Positions 46,645 through 59,335 of a stretch of 64,000 bases of DNA are shown here, piece by piece. The DNA comes from Saxidomus purpurata. Its lineage: Eukaryota > Mollusca > Bivalvia > Venerida > Veneridae. The translations under genes were made by a program, and so were the position numbers. The notes beneath the pieces are model-generated. The model searched no databases. It had not been told where the DNA came from and saw only the letters and a list, made by a program, of their open reading frames with translations. The number at the start of each line of letters is the position of its first letter. Position 1 is the first letter of the stretch. Location of the stretch: the NCBI GenBank assembly GCA_022818135.1, contig JAFMSR010000015.1:28928144-28992143 (forward strand). The letters run 5' to 3'.

Positions 46645-48780
46645 AGGAACTTGATAGGGGTTCCTACCCTAGCTATTTACCCATGACTGGTACTCCGTTC
46701 ATGGACATCAAGGCATGTCCACACGCCGATGGGCCTTGAATACCGCATGTCTGGGGGCAGACCTCCTCGAGTCCTTGGCAGTTCAGCATGAGGCCGCGAT
46801 GTGCTCAGTTTTCCTGTGTCGCCACTTAGAGGCACTTCATAGGGCTTGTCCATAGAGAAGCTATGGACTGGCAGAGGAGACTTAAGCGTTCGGCTGCCTT
46901 TTAGCACAAGGCTATCCAGCGGCAGAGACTGAAAGGAAGAGGTGACAAGAACACTACATTCAGCACACCATACTAGACGCATCACATGACACACATACAG
47001 TGCAACAGAATGAATGTATTTAGAATAACTTTGTTATTGTATGACTGAATTAAAGAAGTTTTTCATGCGCTTGTTTGATGCCAAAGATATATTGGCAAAT
47101 AGTCTTTATGTAACGCCTGGATTCTTGAACATCGTACTATATCAGGATCCAATAAGCACCGAAGGAACTGTTCCTTCTTACAGCGATAAAAATGTAGAAA
47201 CATTAAATAGCCGTATATATTCTGGATGAGTGTTAAGAATTGTTTTCTGTGTTGATGAAAGTATTTACATTCTGCTGCTAAGTGTTTCATGATATCTGTA
47301 TTCTTGTTTCTTGACAAAGATCTCACCAATGTCTCTAAGAGTGTTTACAGGGATTTTCTATCATTTGGTTAGGTGACCTAAGTTTTGACTACACATGACA
47401 TTACAGTGTGTAAACAATGTAAAAGTGGACAGACATACGGTAGACAAACGAAGTACATCAAGCGATCACAACAGTTCACGTTTAGAGCCCTGTATCATGT
47501 GACCTAAAACTCACATGCATGCTAAAATAGTTATTTGTTCGGTCGGGTATCAGATGCTCTGGGTGTGATGTAGCCACGTACAGACGGTCTCCGACCTCAA
47601 AGTTGAAGACTGCTCCTATAGCACTCGTATATTTAGATGTAGCTGCTACCATATCACATGGCGACCTTACATCTTCCAGAAGAACGCTTCCTTTTCCTTC
47701 TGTATGAGAAATGAGATGAATGTAATGTCTGAACGTTTGGTTTGCCCAGTAGTCTACATCATGTACTTTTTCAAGTTGTATTTTGATTTGTGATGCTTAC
47801 ACTGATCAAATGGAAGATTAAGCGAACGTCACAGGTTTTAAAATACGAAGTCTACAAATTGATGATGAATGCAGATGACATGTATGTACATACCAGGCGC
47901 TCTGTGTAGAGACAGTCCCATGAGTTTCGCACTGGCTTGGCTGTCTTTTTGGACGTTGCAGCCATAGTCTTTCAGATTGAGCTTACTTGTTTCTGTCGAA
48001 TTAATACAGGAAAGGTCAATAATGGATATATTATTTCATCTTAAATGACTTGGATCTAAGAAACTTCACTGTTGAAAAGCCCATAAAACAGTCGAGCATA
48101 TTACATATTGAGCGATCGTCATTACTTGTTGCTTAAAGCATAAAAAGGTTTTAACTTTATTCATTTTACAATGATTGCAATACAAGTTATACAACTTATG
48201 CTAGATAAATAAGTTTAATTTCAGATTTCCCGTTCATAACTGAATTTACATTAGGCGTGCCATGCAGTCTACAATGAACACTTGTCTGTATATCAAAGCA
48301 TTCAGAAAACTAAAGTTAACAAATGTTCTGGTAACATATTAAACTTACCTGGATTAACATCGCTGTTATACCTGTCTACAACTCCCTGTAAATAAAGAAA
48401 ATATTTACAAGCTAAAATAAAACAAATTGTACACATATGCATAACATATTCGTCATTTTAAATACTCGTACATACCTTATGGATATAGAGACACAAGTAT
48501 AGTAAGGTTACCTTGGCTGCTAACTTGCTTAATACAGAACCGGTTTTTCCGCAGCACATTGTCAAATTCCGCTCCTTGTCATAATACTGACGAAATTCAG
48601 CCCTGGAGTCTGTATTTTCCCCTGAATAGGTAAGCCTGTCACACGGCAAACATAACTCTTGTTCCCTGGGGGCCAGAAGTTCGTACCTATACAATCGCCA
48701 ATACACAACGATTGTGACGAGGGAGATCATTTCTCCAACAGTCAAACACACTACAACAATGAAGCAGCATTTCCTTTTCT
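46645..48780. repeat. Segmental duplication, copy 1 (TNF-ligand segment)
   Basis: This is homologous to 59637-62028. Shared landmarks include ATAGGGGTTCCTACCCTAGC (46656) against ATAGGGGTCCCAACCCTAGC (59642), CTCTAAGAGTGTTTACAG, and all TNF exons and introns. It differs by indels, including a 240-bp deletion at 47792. Confidence 0.8.
47482..48778 (-). pseudogene. TNF-ligand-like gene, broken upstream copy
   Basis: The exons match the intact copy at 60183-62026: 48512-48778 (transmembrane stalk, 267 nt), 48349-48385 (37 nt) and 47894-47992 (99 nt), all with good splice sites. The last exon has lost about 240 bp at 47790-47793, removing the intron's 3' end with its acceptor and the first ~43 codons of the exon (the first half of the TNF fold). 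Reading resumes in the same frame with IKIQLEKVHDVDYW. Near the stop a 15-bp deletion changes the tail after NYFSMH to a different 9-residue ending, with the stop at 47482-47484. Without the acceptor and strands A-D it cannot make a normal trimeric ligand. The N-terminal exon is almost identical to the intact copy, so the duplication is recent. Confidence 0.82.
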
Positions 48781-48784
48781 GAAA

Positions 48785-48920
48785 TCAATAATGATAATAA
48801 TAATGATAATAATTATGATGATGATGATGAAGATGATGATGATGATGATGATGATGATGATAAATAAAAATAATAGTAGTTATGATAAAAATAATGATGA
48901 TGATAATAATAACGATTAGA
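48785..48920. repeat. (GAT)n/(AAT)n microsatellite
   Basis: GATGAT and AATAAT runs lie directly upstream (minus-strand sense) of the stalk-exon acceptor of the broken TNF copy. The intact copy lacks this expansion. Open frames here are simple-repeat artefacts. Confidence 0.92.
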
Positions 48921-48972
48921 ATAAAATATGATGAATTCTGATATAATGTAACATTTACCCGATGTGTCATTT

Positions 48973-48996
48973 GACGCCGCGAGGGATCGCGGCGTC
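48973..48996. repeat. Perfect GC-rich hairpin
   Basis: The arms GACGCCGCGA and TCGCGGCGTC (10 bp) surround the loop GGGA, in an otherwise AT-rich spacer. Confidence 0.85.
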
Positions 48997-49009
48997 AGTA
49001 TTGAATAGG

Positions 49010-50540
49010 TTTCAATTTTGGACCATGGGGTTGCATAATCAAATAGGGAGCAGCCAACATTATTATTGTAAATCTAAGCTATGTTCTGTATGTATGAAAA
49101 ATGACTTTTATGAATCATGAAATTGTATTAAGTCATTAAGAAAATAATGAAGTACAAAATACTTACGTCTTCTTCCCTTATTACAAAACTTTGGACACAT
49201 TTAATGAGTATTTAATAACTTTTCCACAAACTCGCAGACTACGGGTTTTTTATAGCTTTGTTTACGGACCTTACGACCCGATTCATCAAAGCTCAGAAAA
49301 AAAGATTCGGAAGATGTTTTGCTATCTTAAACCACTCAGATAATAGAATACATGGCGCCAACGCGAAAAATCAATGAAAACCCATTTTAATTACTACATA
49401 TTAGACTATAATATTGAAACTGTAAAGAAAAACCGTTCACCCAGCTATGCAATACGTAGGGCCCTAACGGAATTCCATTCCATCATTTGTAAATAAAAAC
49501 AATACTCAGCCAATGGTAGTTCTGTAAAATGTATACGTCACAGCATAATTAATCATGTGGATTTCATCTCTTTCCGCCATATTGCTAGAGTGTATACGCT
49601 TCGGGAATAGAAAGAAAGAATAATCCACATTACCAGCTACAGGGAGGGAGGGGCTGGTATATCTGTTTTACAAATAGTTATTCTTCACAATATTTGGACC
49701 CGGTGTAAATTATATTTGCACAGGTTTTTTTGCCTCTGCTTCCTATAAACCGACCTGTAGTCAAGGAAATTGTGGGAGGAGCCATGGTTATAAATAGTTT
49801 TGTCTATCTAAAAATAGCCAGTGTAAAATTAGCATCCGAAAATAATTAATGTTGTGAAAAAAGAGGTAACACAAGGATTTAGTATTATGCTAGTTACTAA
49901 TAAAAAGTTTATTTTTATGAATCAGTTTCATAAACAAAAAGTACACAGAGGTAATGATCATTTATAGAGAAACCTGTCCAAGTCTATTTTTGGATAATTT
50001 CGAGAAAAATTCAGCACAAACCACATCGACTTTTAAATAGGTTTCCCGCATCGCAGTATATCAAGTAGCGTGCGCAGGGTACCCTGGTACCATTACTATT
50101 TTTAGAAATGACATAAACAGTATCCTTGAGATGTGATAGATTCATTGCGGGCCCGCAGCAGCGGCCCGCTATATTTAATACGTGGTGAGTAAAAGATGCA
50201 TGGAGACTTAAGCACTAGATCGAACATATGCGTCTCTCTTCATTATAAAATTGAGGTACTTCTGAGATGAAAACTGTAGACACAGTCAATGTTTTTGGAA
50301 AAGCAAGAGCTGTCGTTTGTAACTGAGTTGTCGTTCGTACCATAGAGGGCGCAATCTACGCAGATAAAAATAGAAAAAAGCGCTTTTCACGTTTCAGGCG
50401 CAATCTACGCTGGTAAAATGGATATATTTGATTGCTTTTTCCACTTACACAGCCTTTGACATTATAGAAACAAAGTGCAGTCGACTGAATATTCTTTGAA
50501 ATGCCTTTTTATATATGATATTATATTTGCTATTTTTTCC
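49010..50540. other. Intergenic, nothing identified
   Basis: No coding signal was supported. Confidence 0.4.
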
Positions 50541-50553
50541 CTTCCCTTATAAG

Positions 50554-50645
50554 TCTGCCTCCGTGGTGTAATGGATAAAGCCATTAGGTCACACACTTTT
50601 GTGTTAGTGTACTTTTACGAATCCACGAGTTCGAATCCCAAAAAC
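50554..50645 (+). repeat. tRNA-Arg-like pseudogene or SINE head
   Basis: GCCTCCGTGGTGTAATGGATAAAGCC resembles the 5' half of an Arg-type tRNA, and CGAGTTCGAATCCC is a good T-arm/B box. The spacing between them is too long and the 3' acceptor strand does not pair with GCCTCCG. It is not a working tRNA. Confidence 0.5.
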
Positions 50646-50649
50646 ACCC

Positions 50650-53270
50650 AATTTTTTTTTCTGCTGTTTTAATAATCATTTTTCGCTTTTTAACCCTTTT
50701 AGAATATTTTACGGCAAATAATCATAAAAAATCTTCATTCATGTCAAATTAATAAGGATAATGGTAATGAAAAATTGAGACATGAGCAGTCTATAGAGCA
50801 TTCCTGGACATACTGTATAAATATTATTTGATAACAGTAAAGTTTCGATACTACAGGTCAGTCAGTAGATGTGGTGTCGTGTCAGGTTTTGCTTGTTCAA
50901 CCAGAATTGGTTTCCTCGAGTTCTTTTGCGGCCATGCCTCAATATGAACCATCACCAATTTCCAAAATATTTATATGGGATTATTGTTTGTTGGCCCGCT
51001 GTGATACTTTGTATCACAGTTTTTCTTGTATATACTGTCACCATAAACATGTGATCAGAAGGTAAGTAGAATAACGAATTGGATCTACATACATTTGTAG
51101 GTTGTATAAATTTAAAGCCACTGCAGTGAGCAAAAGTGGCAGGGAATGGGAGGGACGAGGGTCAGGCCTAGGGGGTGAAGTCCACACCCCAAGCATTTGT
51201 GGTAGGACTCAGTTATTTTAAAATTCACGGACTTCTATTCACACACTATTCAGATTGATGTACGTGTACCGTTTTGTGTTTTAAACAATGGACGAAGTGA
51301 TGACTGAGCAGAAATCCACGAGCCTTCTCATGTTCATGTTTTAATTCCATCTGATTTTCGTCTCTAAGTAGTATTTGTTCTTTGCTGTTGCAAAATATTC
51401 CGACCAGAAATCCTGAAGTTTCGAGATGTAGCAACAATAACGGTAATTTGAATAAGAAAGGCATTACGACTTTAGTATATAATTACTTTTACATACTGGT
51501 ATATTTTTTAGACTAAAACATATGTATCACGTATCAGTTTCAACTGGGATATTTCTGTAGTAACTAGTGCTAAATGGTGTTATCTTCAGTGAGAAACAAT
51601 AACAATTAAACATGTTATTACTACCAGCGGATGATTTCAGGAGTCTGCTTCTTTCTTGCCCCGGAAAAACACGACAATTTGGCAATTTTCTACCCAAACT
51701 GGCTGGCAGTACACATAAAGAACTAACAAGAAAACTGTAATACAAAAGTATAACAGTGGGCCTTAGAACAATGTTCTCAAAAATCATTGCCAAGTCTCCA
51801 TTCACTTTTTTATCCTTTCGAGAAACAGCTTCCTAGTTTTTTTCACATATTAAAACATTAATATAAAATAAACTTTATATTTTTGAACTAAAACAAAAGC
51901 AATGACTATAGTTGATGATACCAATACTCCACTTTCTTGTTTAAAAAGAAAATGTAACAGACGAGACATGAAAAACTCGTGTAATGGTTAGTAAACGCAT
52001 GTTTAGTCAATATCTGCACATTCAGAATTACCCAATTCAGTTTAAAGTCACTGTGACCCTGACCTTTGACATGTTGCGCTGAAAATCGGTACGGGGCATC
52101 TATTGGTCATGGCAAAAATACCCATAAAGTTTAAGGACACTAGGCCAATGCATTATCTAGATATATTTTAGACATTTTTTTTTCTAAAAAACATACTGTA
52201 GTGCGATTGTGTATACACATTTTTTAAAAATCGAGTCATAGTAACATAATGGATCCACTTTACCGGGAAGACTATAACTTTACGGCATGTTGACCGATAC
52301 TGTTGTTTCATACTGACCGAACAATAAAAGCTGTCCACTACTTTCTAAACGTTTACAGAAGCGTACGAGTATTAAAATGATTTGAAATGTACATAAATGA
52401 AAAAATAAACGGATAAACCTTTTGACCCTTTTAAAGCTACACATTTGGCAGTGATGTTAACCCATTCTTAATCTTACCTTCTTAGGCAATTTCCATTTGT
52501 GCAAATAAATTTACTTCGTCACTTTATATTGCGGACCGCTACCCGCAATATGGAAACGATATTCAATAGCAGATTTGCGTTATTCTCTATTTCTATTTTT
52601 AGATGTGAAATCATACTATATACATCATATTACCCTGATTTTGAAACACGGCCAGGTACAGGTACATCGTGTGTCCTTCAACAACCATTCTACTTTGTAA
52701 CAGCACTACGTAAACACTTTATATAGTTTTACGAATGTAGAGTACTCTAAACATAGCAAAACATGAATGTCAAACAATTAATATGCGGCATTGCATGCTA
52801 GGTTTGAAAGAGTGCATTTTAAATGAGCTTCTTTACCGTGTAAAATGCATATACATGTAATAGATAATCAAAGATATAGCATGTATTTTACCCTACATAA
52901 AATGTAGCATTTGCATTTGAAATTTAAGTTTATGATAGCATTTGTGTTGTGCATTTATTATGCATACATATTATTCAAAATATAGGCTAGCATCAATTTT
53001 AATCCGAATATTTAATTGCAACATAATTTACCTAGTAAGTGAAATTCTAAATGAGCTTGTGCATACTGCAATTTTTTATGTAACATTGTTGCTGGTATCA
53101 AATGTATATTATAAAAAAAACTTAAACGCATAAACTCTATAAAATAAAAATAATCCTACCTGCATATGTTCAACCATATTGACACTCAATGGCCTTGTCC
53201 CGATTACCCGTGCATGTTAACTTCCATTTTCGGAAAATTTGCAGATTTGTAACGACCCTGAATCACTCCT
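50650..53270. other. Intergenic, nothing firm
   Basis: Short frames at 50869-51065, 51246-51464, 51527-51805 and 52499-52726 have no recognisable domain. A fragment with GTGACCCTGACCTTTGACATG (52054-52074) resembles the units of other tandem-repeat families. Confidence 0.4.
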
Positions 53271-53299
53271 CTAGCTTAACAAGTTTGTGTCGCCTTGAA

Positions 53300-53790
53300 A
53301 GTACAATTTCCTCGATGACGATCACGCGACAGTACGATGATGATAACGCGACAGTACGATTATGATAACACGACAGTACCATGATGATAACGCAACAGTA
53401 CGATAATGATAACGCGACAGTACGATAATGATAACGCAACAGTACGATTATGATAACGCGACAGTACGATAATGATAACGTGACAGTACGATGATGATAA
53501 CGCAACAGTACGATAATGATAACGCGACAGTACGATAATGATAACGTGACAATACGATTATGATAACGCGACAGTACGATAATGATAACGTGACAGTACG
53601 ATGATGATAACGTGACAGTACGATGATGATAACGCGACAGTACGATAATGATAACGTGACAGTACGATAATGATAACGTGACAGTACGATGATGATAACG
53701 CAACAGTACGATAATGATAACGCGACAGAACGATGATGATAACGCGATTGTACGACAGTACGATATTACGATGCTGAAAACGCAACGCAA
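53300..53790. repeat. 22-bp minisatellite, about 22 units
   Basis: Units contain GATAATGATAACGCGACAG with GATGATG/GATTATG and GCG/GTG/GCA variants. The minus strand stays open for 175 codons in one frame and 75 in another, with SYCRVIIIVLLRYHH-type repeats; since 22 is not a multiple of three, the frame cycles through all phases every three units. It is treated as repeat DNA. ATCGT-rich flanks run to about 53915. Confidence 0.9.
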
Positions 53791-54338
53791 CAGTACGATG
53801 TTGAAAACACGATGGTATATCGCATTATCACAATATATTTTTGCGTTTTCGTTATCGTGTTATCGCGTTTTTGTTATCGTAGTTTCGTAATTTCGCATCT
53901 ATTTCATCGTACTATTGAGTAATGCGTTTCAGATCAACACATTCAAAGGCGATGACCCTAACGGAATTCCCTACTATCCTAGTGCGACCACAAAATTTCG
54001 GAAAATTTCGATATTAGGCGACATCAGACTTTTACATTACGTTTTACCTATGATTTAAGAAAAAGCGCTATATTTGACCTTGTTATAACACTCTTTCAGC
54101 GGTCATAACCAAACAAGGATAACATTTGTATCGCTACAAGATCACAAACAAGTTCAACAATGGACCAGATCGGACGAACATGTCAATAGTTATGGGAGAG
54201 CTATGGATCCCTGTTTTACAATTAATACTTTATTATAATCTTGTGTTTTTTCTAGAAGCTACAGATGTTGACTAATCATAGCAACAATTAAAGCGAATTT
54301 GCATGACCATGGGCTACTTCCAACCTTATAGGTCCTGA

Positions 54339-55430
54339 TTAAAAACGGTCGTGCTTTATATGGGTTACATTTTTTACCAAATACAGAAAATTTGTATAAT
54401 AGCAAGTGCTCCGTTTCCTTCTATTTTCCCTCCAGTAATTATTTTCAAGGCCTGGTTCTGTACTTTTCCGAGCACTTGATGATTTGTCTTTGATCCGCCA
54501 TCCAACCTGCAAAGCCATATTCAAGGTGGGGCCTATATTGTATACTGTTTTCAGTATTCTCTCACTTGCTCCCCAGTTAGTGCCAGCTGACTTATGTAGT
54601 ATCGCTCGCTTTCGACGGGCCCTAGTTTCAGCTTTTGCTATATGGGGCTTCTTAAGGGACACCATGTCGTTGTAAGAACTTGCGACTTTGTATCCCATCA
54701 ACACCGACTCTAGCCCTTCTGTTGACAAGATAGGACTTATACATTGTGCCTCCGATCCCAATCCGCAATAACTTCACAAGGAGACCGTCAGTCCAGACTT
54801 TGTCGAATGCTCTCTGGAGATCAATCCAAAGTAACAAGTGTAACTTCTTTCCGGAATGCATCTTCAGTCTCATTGGCAATGTATGTAGTCTGGTATTCCG
54901 TGGAACTGAATTGTCTGATGCTAGCCTGTTGGTTAGCCAGAATCTGGTTGGTCTCCAACTACGCTGGTGAGACTGATGGGGCGATAGCAAAAAATCGCTC
55001 TTCGATCCTTCCCATGTTTGGGAATAACTATCATTGTTGCTTATCTCCAAATATGTGGGAGTCTACCTTCTCTCCAGCTAAGCTTGTAGATCTTAAGAAG
55101 AGTGTTCATTACGAAGCAGCCAAGGTGGATAAGTATCTCATTTGTGATACCATCTGAACCAGGTGATTTCTTGCCTTTGAGCTGTTTCAGGGCTTTTTGT
55201 AGCGCATTCAGGGTGAGGCCCTTTTCCATTACCTCATCTGAATTATTGTTTTTCCTTTCCTTTCCCCCTTTCGTGCCTCTCTCTGGTGGTTTCTGCTGAT
55301 AGGGATGTTACTCATATCTCCGTAATTGTCAATGAATCTGTTTGCTGCCTGTTTTCCTACCAGCAAGGTTTCACTTTGTTGTTGCATCCCTGTTGTTTCC
55401 TTTTCACAATTCAACTGTTTGTTGAGCTTC
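54339..55430 (-). pseudogene. Non-LTR retrotransposon ORF2 fragment, reverse transcriptase core deleted
   Basis: Minus-strand pieces in successive frames give: 55414-55229, VGKQAANRFIDNYGDMS (linker after the endonuclease); 55229-55041, KGKKSPGSDGITNEI (RT block 1); 55050-54652, LLLWIDLQRAFDKVW with the first RT Asp, and SYLVNRRARVGVDG; and 54761-54339, AETRARRKRAILHKSAGTNW and GASERILKTVY (post-RT connection region). The block that should carry the YADD active site is missing between 'QRHGVP' and the last piece, consistent with an internal deletion near 54650. Several frameshifts. Dead copy. Confidence 0.8.
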
Positions 55431-55545
55431 GCAAGTTTTGTACGTCGTTTATATTCATCTAAACTTTATTTTCGTAAACTTTATTGACTAAAAATAAGAC
55501 ATACATGGTTTACACGATTCATTATACAACGGTATATATATGCAG

Positions 55546-56385
55546 CAATAGTAAGTAAATTGATTTCGGGACCGAACGTATGTCTTAATCTAAAAAAACA
55601 GTGTGTATGAAATTTAAAAAAAAACTCTGCATGGAATATTAACACACGTTCACTTCAATTCTTAGCAATTAGAATGGGGGTGGGGCTGTCAATGTTGAAC
55701 TATGACTTTTGAAAGTGAAAATGAAATTATCATTCGAATCCGCAACAGCAAATATACACTCGGCGTTCTTGGGTGAGTGAGTGAGTGAGCACGTTTAAAT
55801 TACACGACTGATCACCATAAGGGCTGCGTATCACTGTGTCTAGTCAATTTTTACTCTGTCTTACATTACTGTCTATTAATCTATACCGCTATCATACAGC
55901 ATTATTAAACAAATCGTGTATACAATGTGTGTCTAATTTTAAGTAAATATAATATACATAATAATACCAATAGTAAGTAAATAGATTTCGGGACCGAACG
56001 TATGTCTTAATCTAAAAAACAGTGTGTATGAAATTAAAAAAACACACTCTGCATGGAATATCAACACACTTTCACTTCCATTCTTAGCAATTAGAGTGGG
56101 GGTGGGGCTCTCAATGTTGAACATTGACTTTTGAAAGTGAAAATGAAATTATGATTCGAATCCGCAACAGCAAATATACACTCGTGCTTGGGTAAGTGAG
56201 TGAGCACGTTTCAATTATACGACTGATCACCATAGGGTCTGTGTATCACTGTGTCAATTTACTCTGTCTTACATTACTGTCTATTTATCTATACCGCTAT
56301 CATACAGCATTATTAAACAAATCGTGTATACAATGTGTGTCTAATTTAAAGTAAATATACATGTAATATACATAATAAGTCTACT
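55546..56385. repeat. 420-bp tandem duplication, two copies
   Basis: 55548-55965 and 55967-56385 share GGACCGAACGTATGTCTTAA, TTAGCAATTAGA(A/G)TGGGGGT, GAATCCGCAACAGC and the block TCTATACCGCTATCATACAG, with small indels. The unit is non-coding. Confidence 0.8.
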
Positions 56386-56399
56386 TGTAATGGAACCGA

Positions 56400-58300
56400 A
56401 AGTACGCTGTTCAGTGAGTATTTTCAGCGTGAAAACTGAACTACATTCTCGCTCTGTATGTAACCATTACTTTGATTCATGGGACCATAAATGGGACCAG
56501 CTTGAGATACAGTTCTTATATTTAACACTTTCTATCAGTGCTCTCTAACAACGTGTGTAATTTAAAGTAAATCACCTTAAAGGGACATACCCTATAACTG
56601 ATGTCAAACATAAATAATAAAGTCTTTGGAAGTATTATAATTTAACCTTAAAGTTTCAGCTATGCATTCCAGTCATTATCGATAAAATCAGTGGTTTAAA
56701 ATATGCTGCAGTACCGTAGACCATTCAATAATCTATGTAGAGTTGTTGTTGTACAATTAATGGGTGGATGCGATTTATTACAAAAGGCCTCTACATTTAT
56801 TAATTGTGGTAAAATGAGGCATTTTTCGCCATAGGATCTTCTTTTAAGTTGTATTTATTTATCATTTTACGTTTATTGAACACATAATCTATGTTTGGAG
56901 AATATACACTGCTAGATATAGGGAGTGCCCCTTTAACAGTTCATAATTTAAAGGGAGACCATTAAAAATGATGTAGATTTATTGTGTTTAGATACGACAG
57001 TTCTCTAAAGCATTGTATCGCATTTTAATATGTACAACATGAAGTAGATCTTTTCAGGGAACTTTTGGAATCTTGTATGTTCCAGACAAACATATTTCAT
57101 AAGATGAAGGGAGATAATTAAAACACGAAGTAATCTACGGTTACGGTTCCCTCTGAATGGTCTTTATGACTGTGTGAATTAACAACTCAATCCCTTACAT
57201 AGTTTTCGAGCTAAGCACCAAACACGCATATTTTGTAAGATAAAGGAGGAAAATTCAAAAATGGGATACGCTAGAGTTATGGCTTTTAGTCACTGCACTC
57301 ACCTGTATATGAATCCCTTACACTCAATCCCTTACATAGTTTATTAAATAATAAGGCAGGGTAGAGAGTTATGAATCGAACTGATCTTTGAAAATTTAAA
57401 TCATGTTTCGCACAAATTTACAAACAATACAATTACATTTATCATGACATGATAGACACAAACAATGCACGATAATTGGTTAAAATGCAAGTTCATATAT
57501 TTAAGACGTTAATACAGTGGAAATTAATTTCTGTATTAGTATGCAAAATCTAAACATTTGAAATCAAGTATCATGCAATACAATGTCATCAGCGGTAACA
57601 TTTTATACTTAAAGTTTTCACTTTGGTGATAGCAGATGCATTGATATTTGTTTTTGAAAACATTTTGAGATTGTAATAGGAATATACTTCCATACCTACA
57701 TAGTAAAGTATTGAAAAGAATGTTTCATTAAATGAATGTAACATTAGATTTGTAATACTTTCCGTCTTTATGAGTGTGGAAATATGTATCAGTTATTATG
57801 CATTAGAGTTATCAAATCGCTAATATTTTCCCAGACATTACCATGGAGTGATTTGTAAGTTAGTACTCATGTGTGAAAAGAACAGCGAGTTTCAAGCCAC
57901 GAACTTGGATAAAAACAATTTTCCGATATGACCGGGGACCCTTCGAAAATCAGGTTTTAACATATCTTAGACAAACAGTATTTGAAGAAATCAGCTTCCA
58001 ATGCAAACAAAGAATAACATTTTTTTAATTATACAAGGGTCGATTGATTAGTTGATTGATTGATTGATGTTAAGTCAGGTTAAAACACACATATACATAT
58101 ATAAGTTACAAATATATTCTTTCTGTAAATATCTAAGCACAGCACTTCTACTAAGTTTGTCCTTGCTGCGAAAGTTAAAAGCATATAAACTGATCAATCA
58201 CCCCTCGTAACAATGTATGCAGATTCTTACGAGTTCAGTTTACAATTGTAGTTTAGTTAAACGGAAATGAAATCAGTGAAAAAAGTGAAACTGTGAAATT
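56400..58300. other. Intergenic, nothing identified
   Basis: No gene or named repeat was supported. A GATTGATTGATTGATG run is at 58052-58068. Confidence 0.4.
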
Positions 58301-58316
58301 AAGTCATTAATAATAC

Positions 58317-59335
58317 AAAACAAGAAGCCCTATATATCACCCGTGCATATCTGCATCATAGACATACATGTTTAATACATGGTAAAACGTTTTTATGTCT
58401 TCTTGACGCCAGTTTGTTTGGTCACTCGAAGTTCATTTGTGGCATGGATCTAGCCGTTGAGCTTTCATTAAAAGGGCAAACAATAACTAACTAATATTAC
58501 TACAAATACCAATTTGATATTGTCTGACAGAGCCAGCCCCTGCCAGACGTTTTATTTTCAAATATGTAGAGCTCTATTCTAATAATTTCATAGAATAAGA
58601 TTATCAGATCAAGTTAAAATTATTAATAATACAAAGTTGGACAATGAGAACCACATAACACAATTGTAAGATCACAGAATGAATATATATAGATAGCCAG
58701 GAGGGATGTTGGGGCGGATAGAGAGAATAAAATGTAAACGATACAAATTACAAATCAAAATCCAATGTTCCGCATACGTCTTTTCAACATAGAGATCACG
58801 TTCACCAAGACAAACATTCTGACCAACTTTTATGCTAAATAATTTGGAACAAAATAAGACCTTCAAAGTGTTTACAGGGGTTTTCTTTGATTTGACCGTG
58901 CAACCTAGGTTTTGGTCCCACTTGACCCACTTTCAAATTCAGCTCCTAGAGAGTATTTACAAGGTTTTCCTTTGTGCCAGGTAAAAATAAGAAACCCAAT
59001 ATATCACCCGAGAACATAATTATCATTCATAAACTTGACATAACATGTTAAATACATGGTAACCTAGGTTTTGGCCCCACAGTACCCAGTTTCAAACTAC
59101 ACCGACACTGTATCAAGACAAACATTTTGAACACTTGTCATACTGATTGGGAACAAAATGTGATTCCCACAGTATTCTAAAGGATTTTCAATGAGTTTAG
59201 CTGGCCCCTAGTGTTCACAATGTTCTTTAATGATTTGACCGGGTGGTCTTGTTTTCTATTGTACCAGACCTTGTTACAAATTTGACCTCATCAAGACCAT
59301 TATTCTGACAGAATTTCAAGATAATAAGATACAAC
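58317..59335 (-). mobile_element. Family G tandem-repeat element, degenerate
   Basis: It begins with the inverse terminus ACAAGAAGCCCTATATATCA, i.e. ...GGCTTCTTGT on the minus strand. The interior units carry ACCTAGGTTTTGG, CATCAAGACAAACATTCTG and GTGTTTACAGGGGTTTT at ~150-bp spacing (58870-59320). A partial copy sits in the 3' part of both TNF duplications (CTCTAAGAGTGTTTACAG). Its other end is not defined. Confidence 0.5.

Noticed and set aside
46677..46994. 105-codon minus-strand frame downstream of the broken TNF copy
   Set aside because: No domain was recognised and it lies in duplicated non-coding sequence; the equivalent place in the other copy is not open.
48659..48970. Open frames made of Met or Ile/His runs
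   Set aside because: They are GAT/AAT microsatellite translations lying over the TNF stalk exon edge.
53263..53790. 175-codon minus-strand frame over the 22-bp array
   Set aside because: Low-complexity translation of a minisatellite with no domain.
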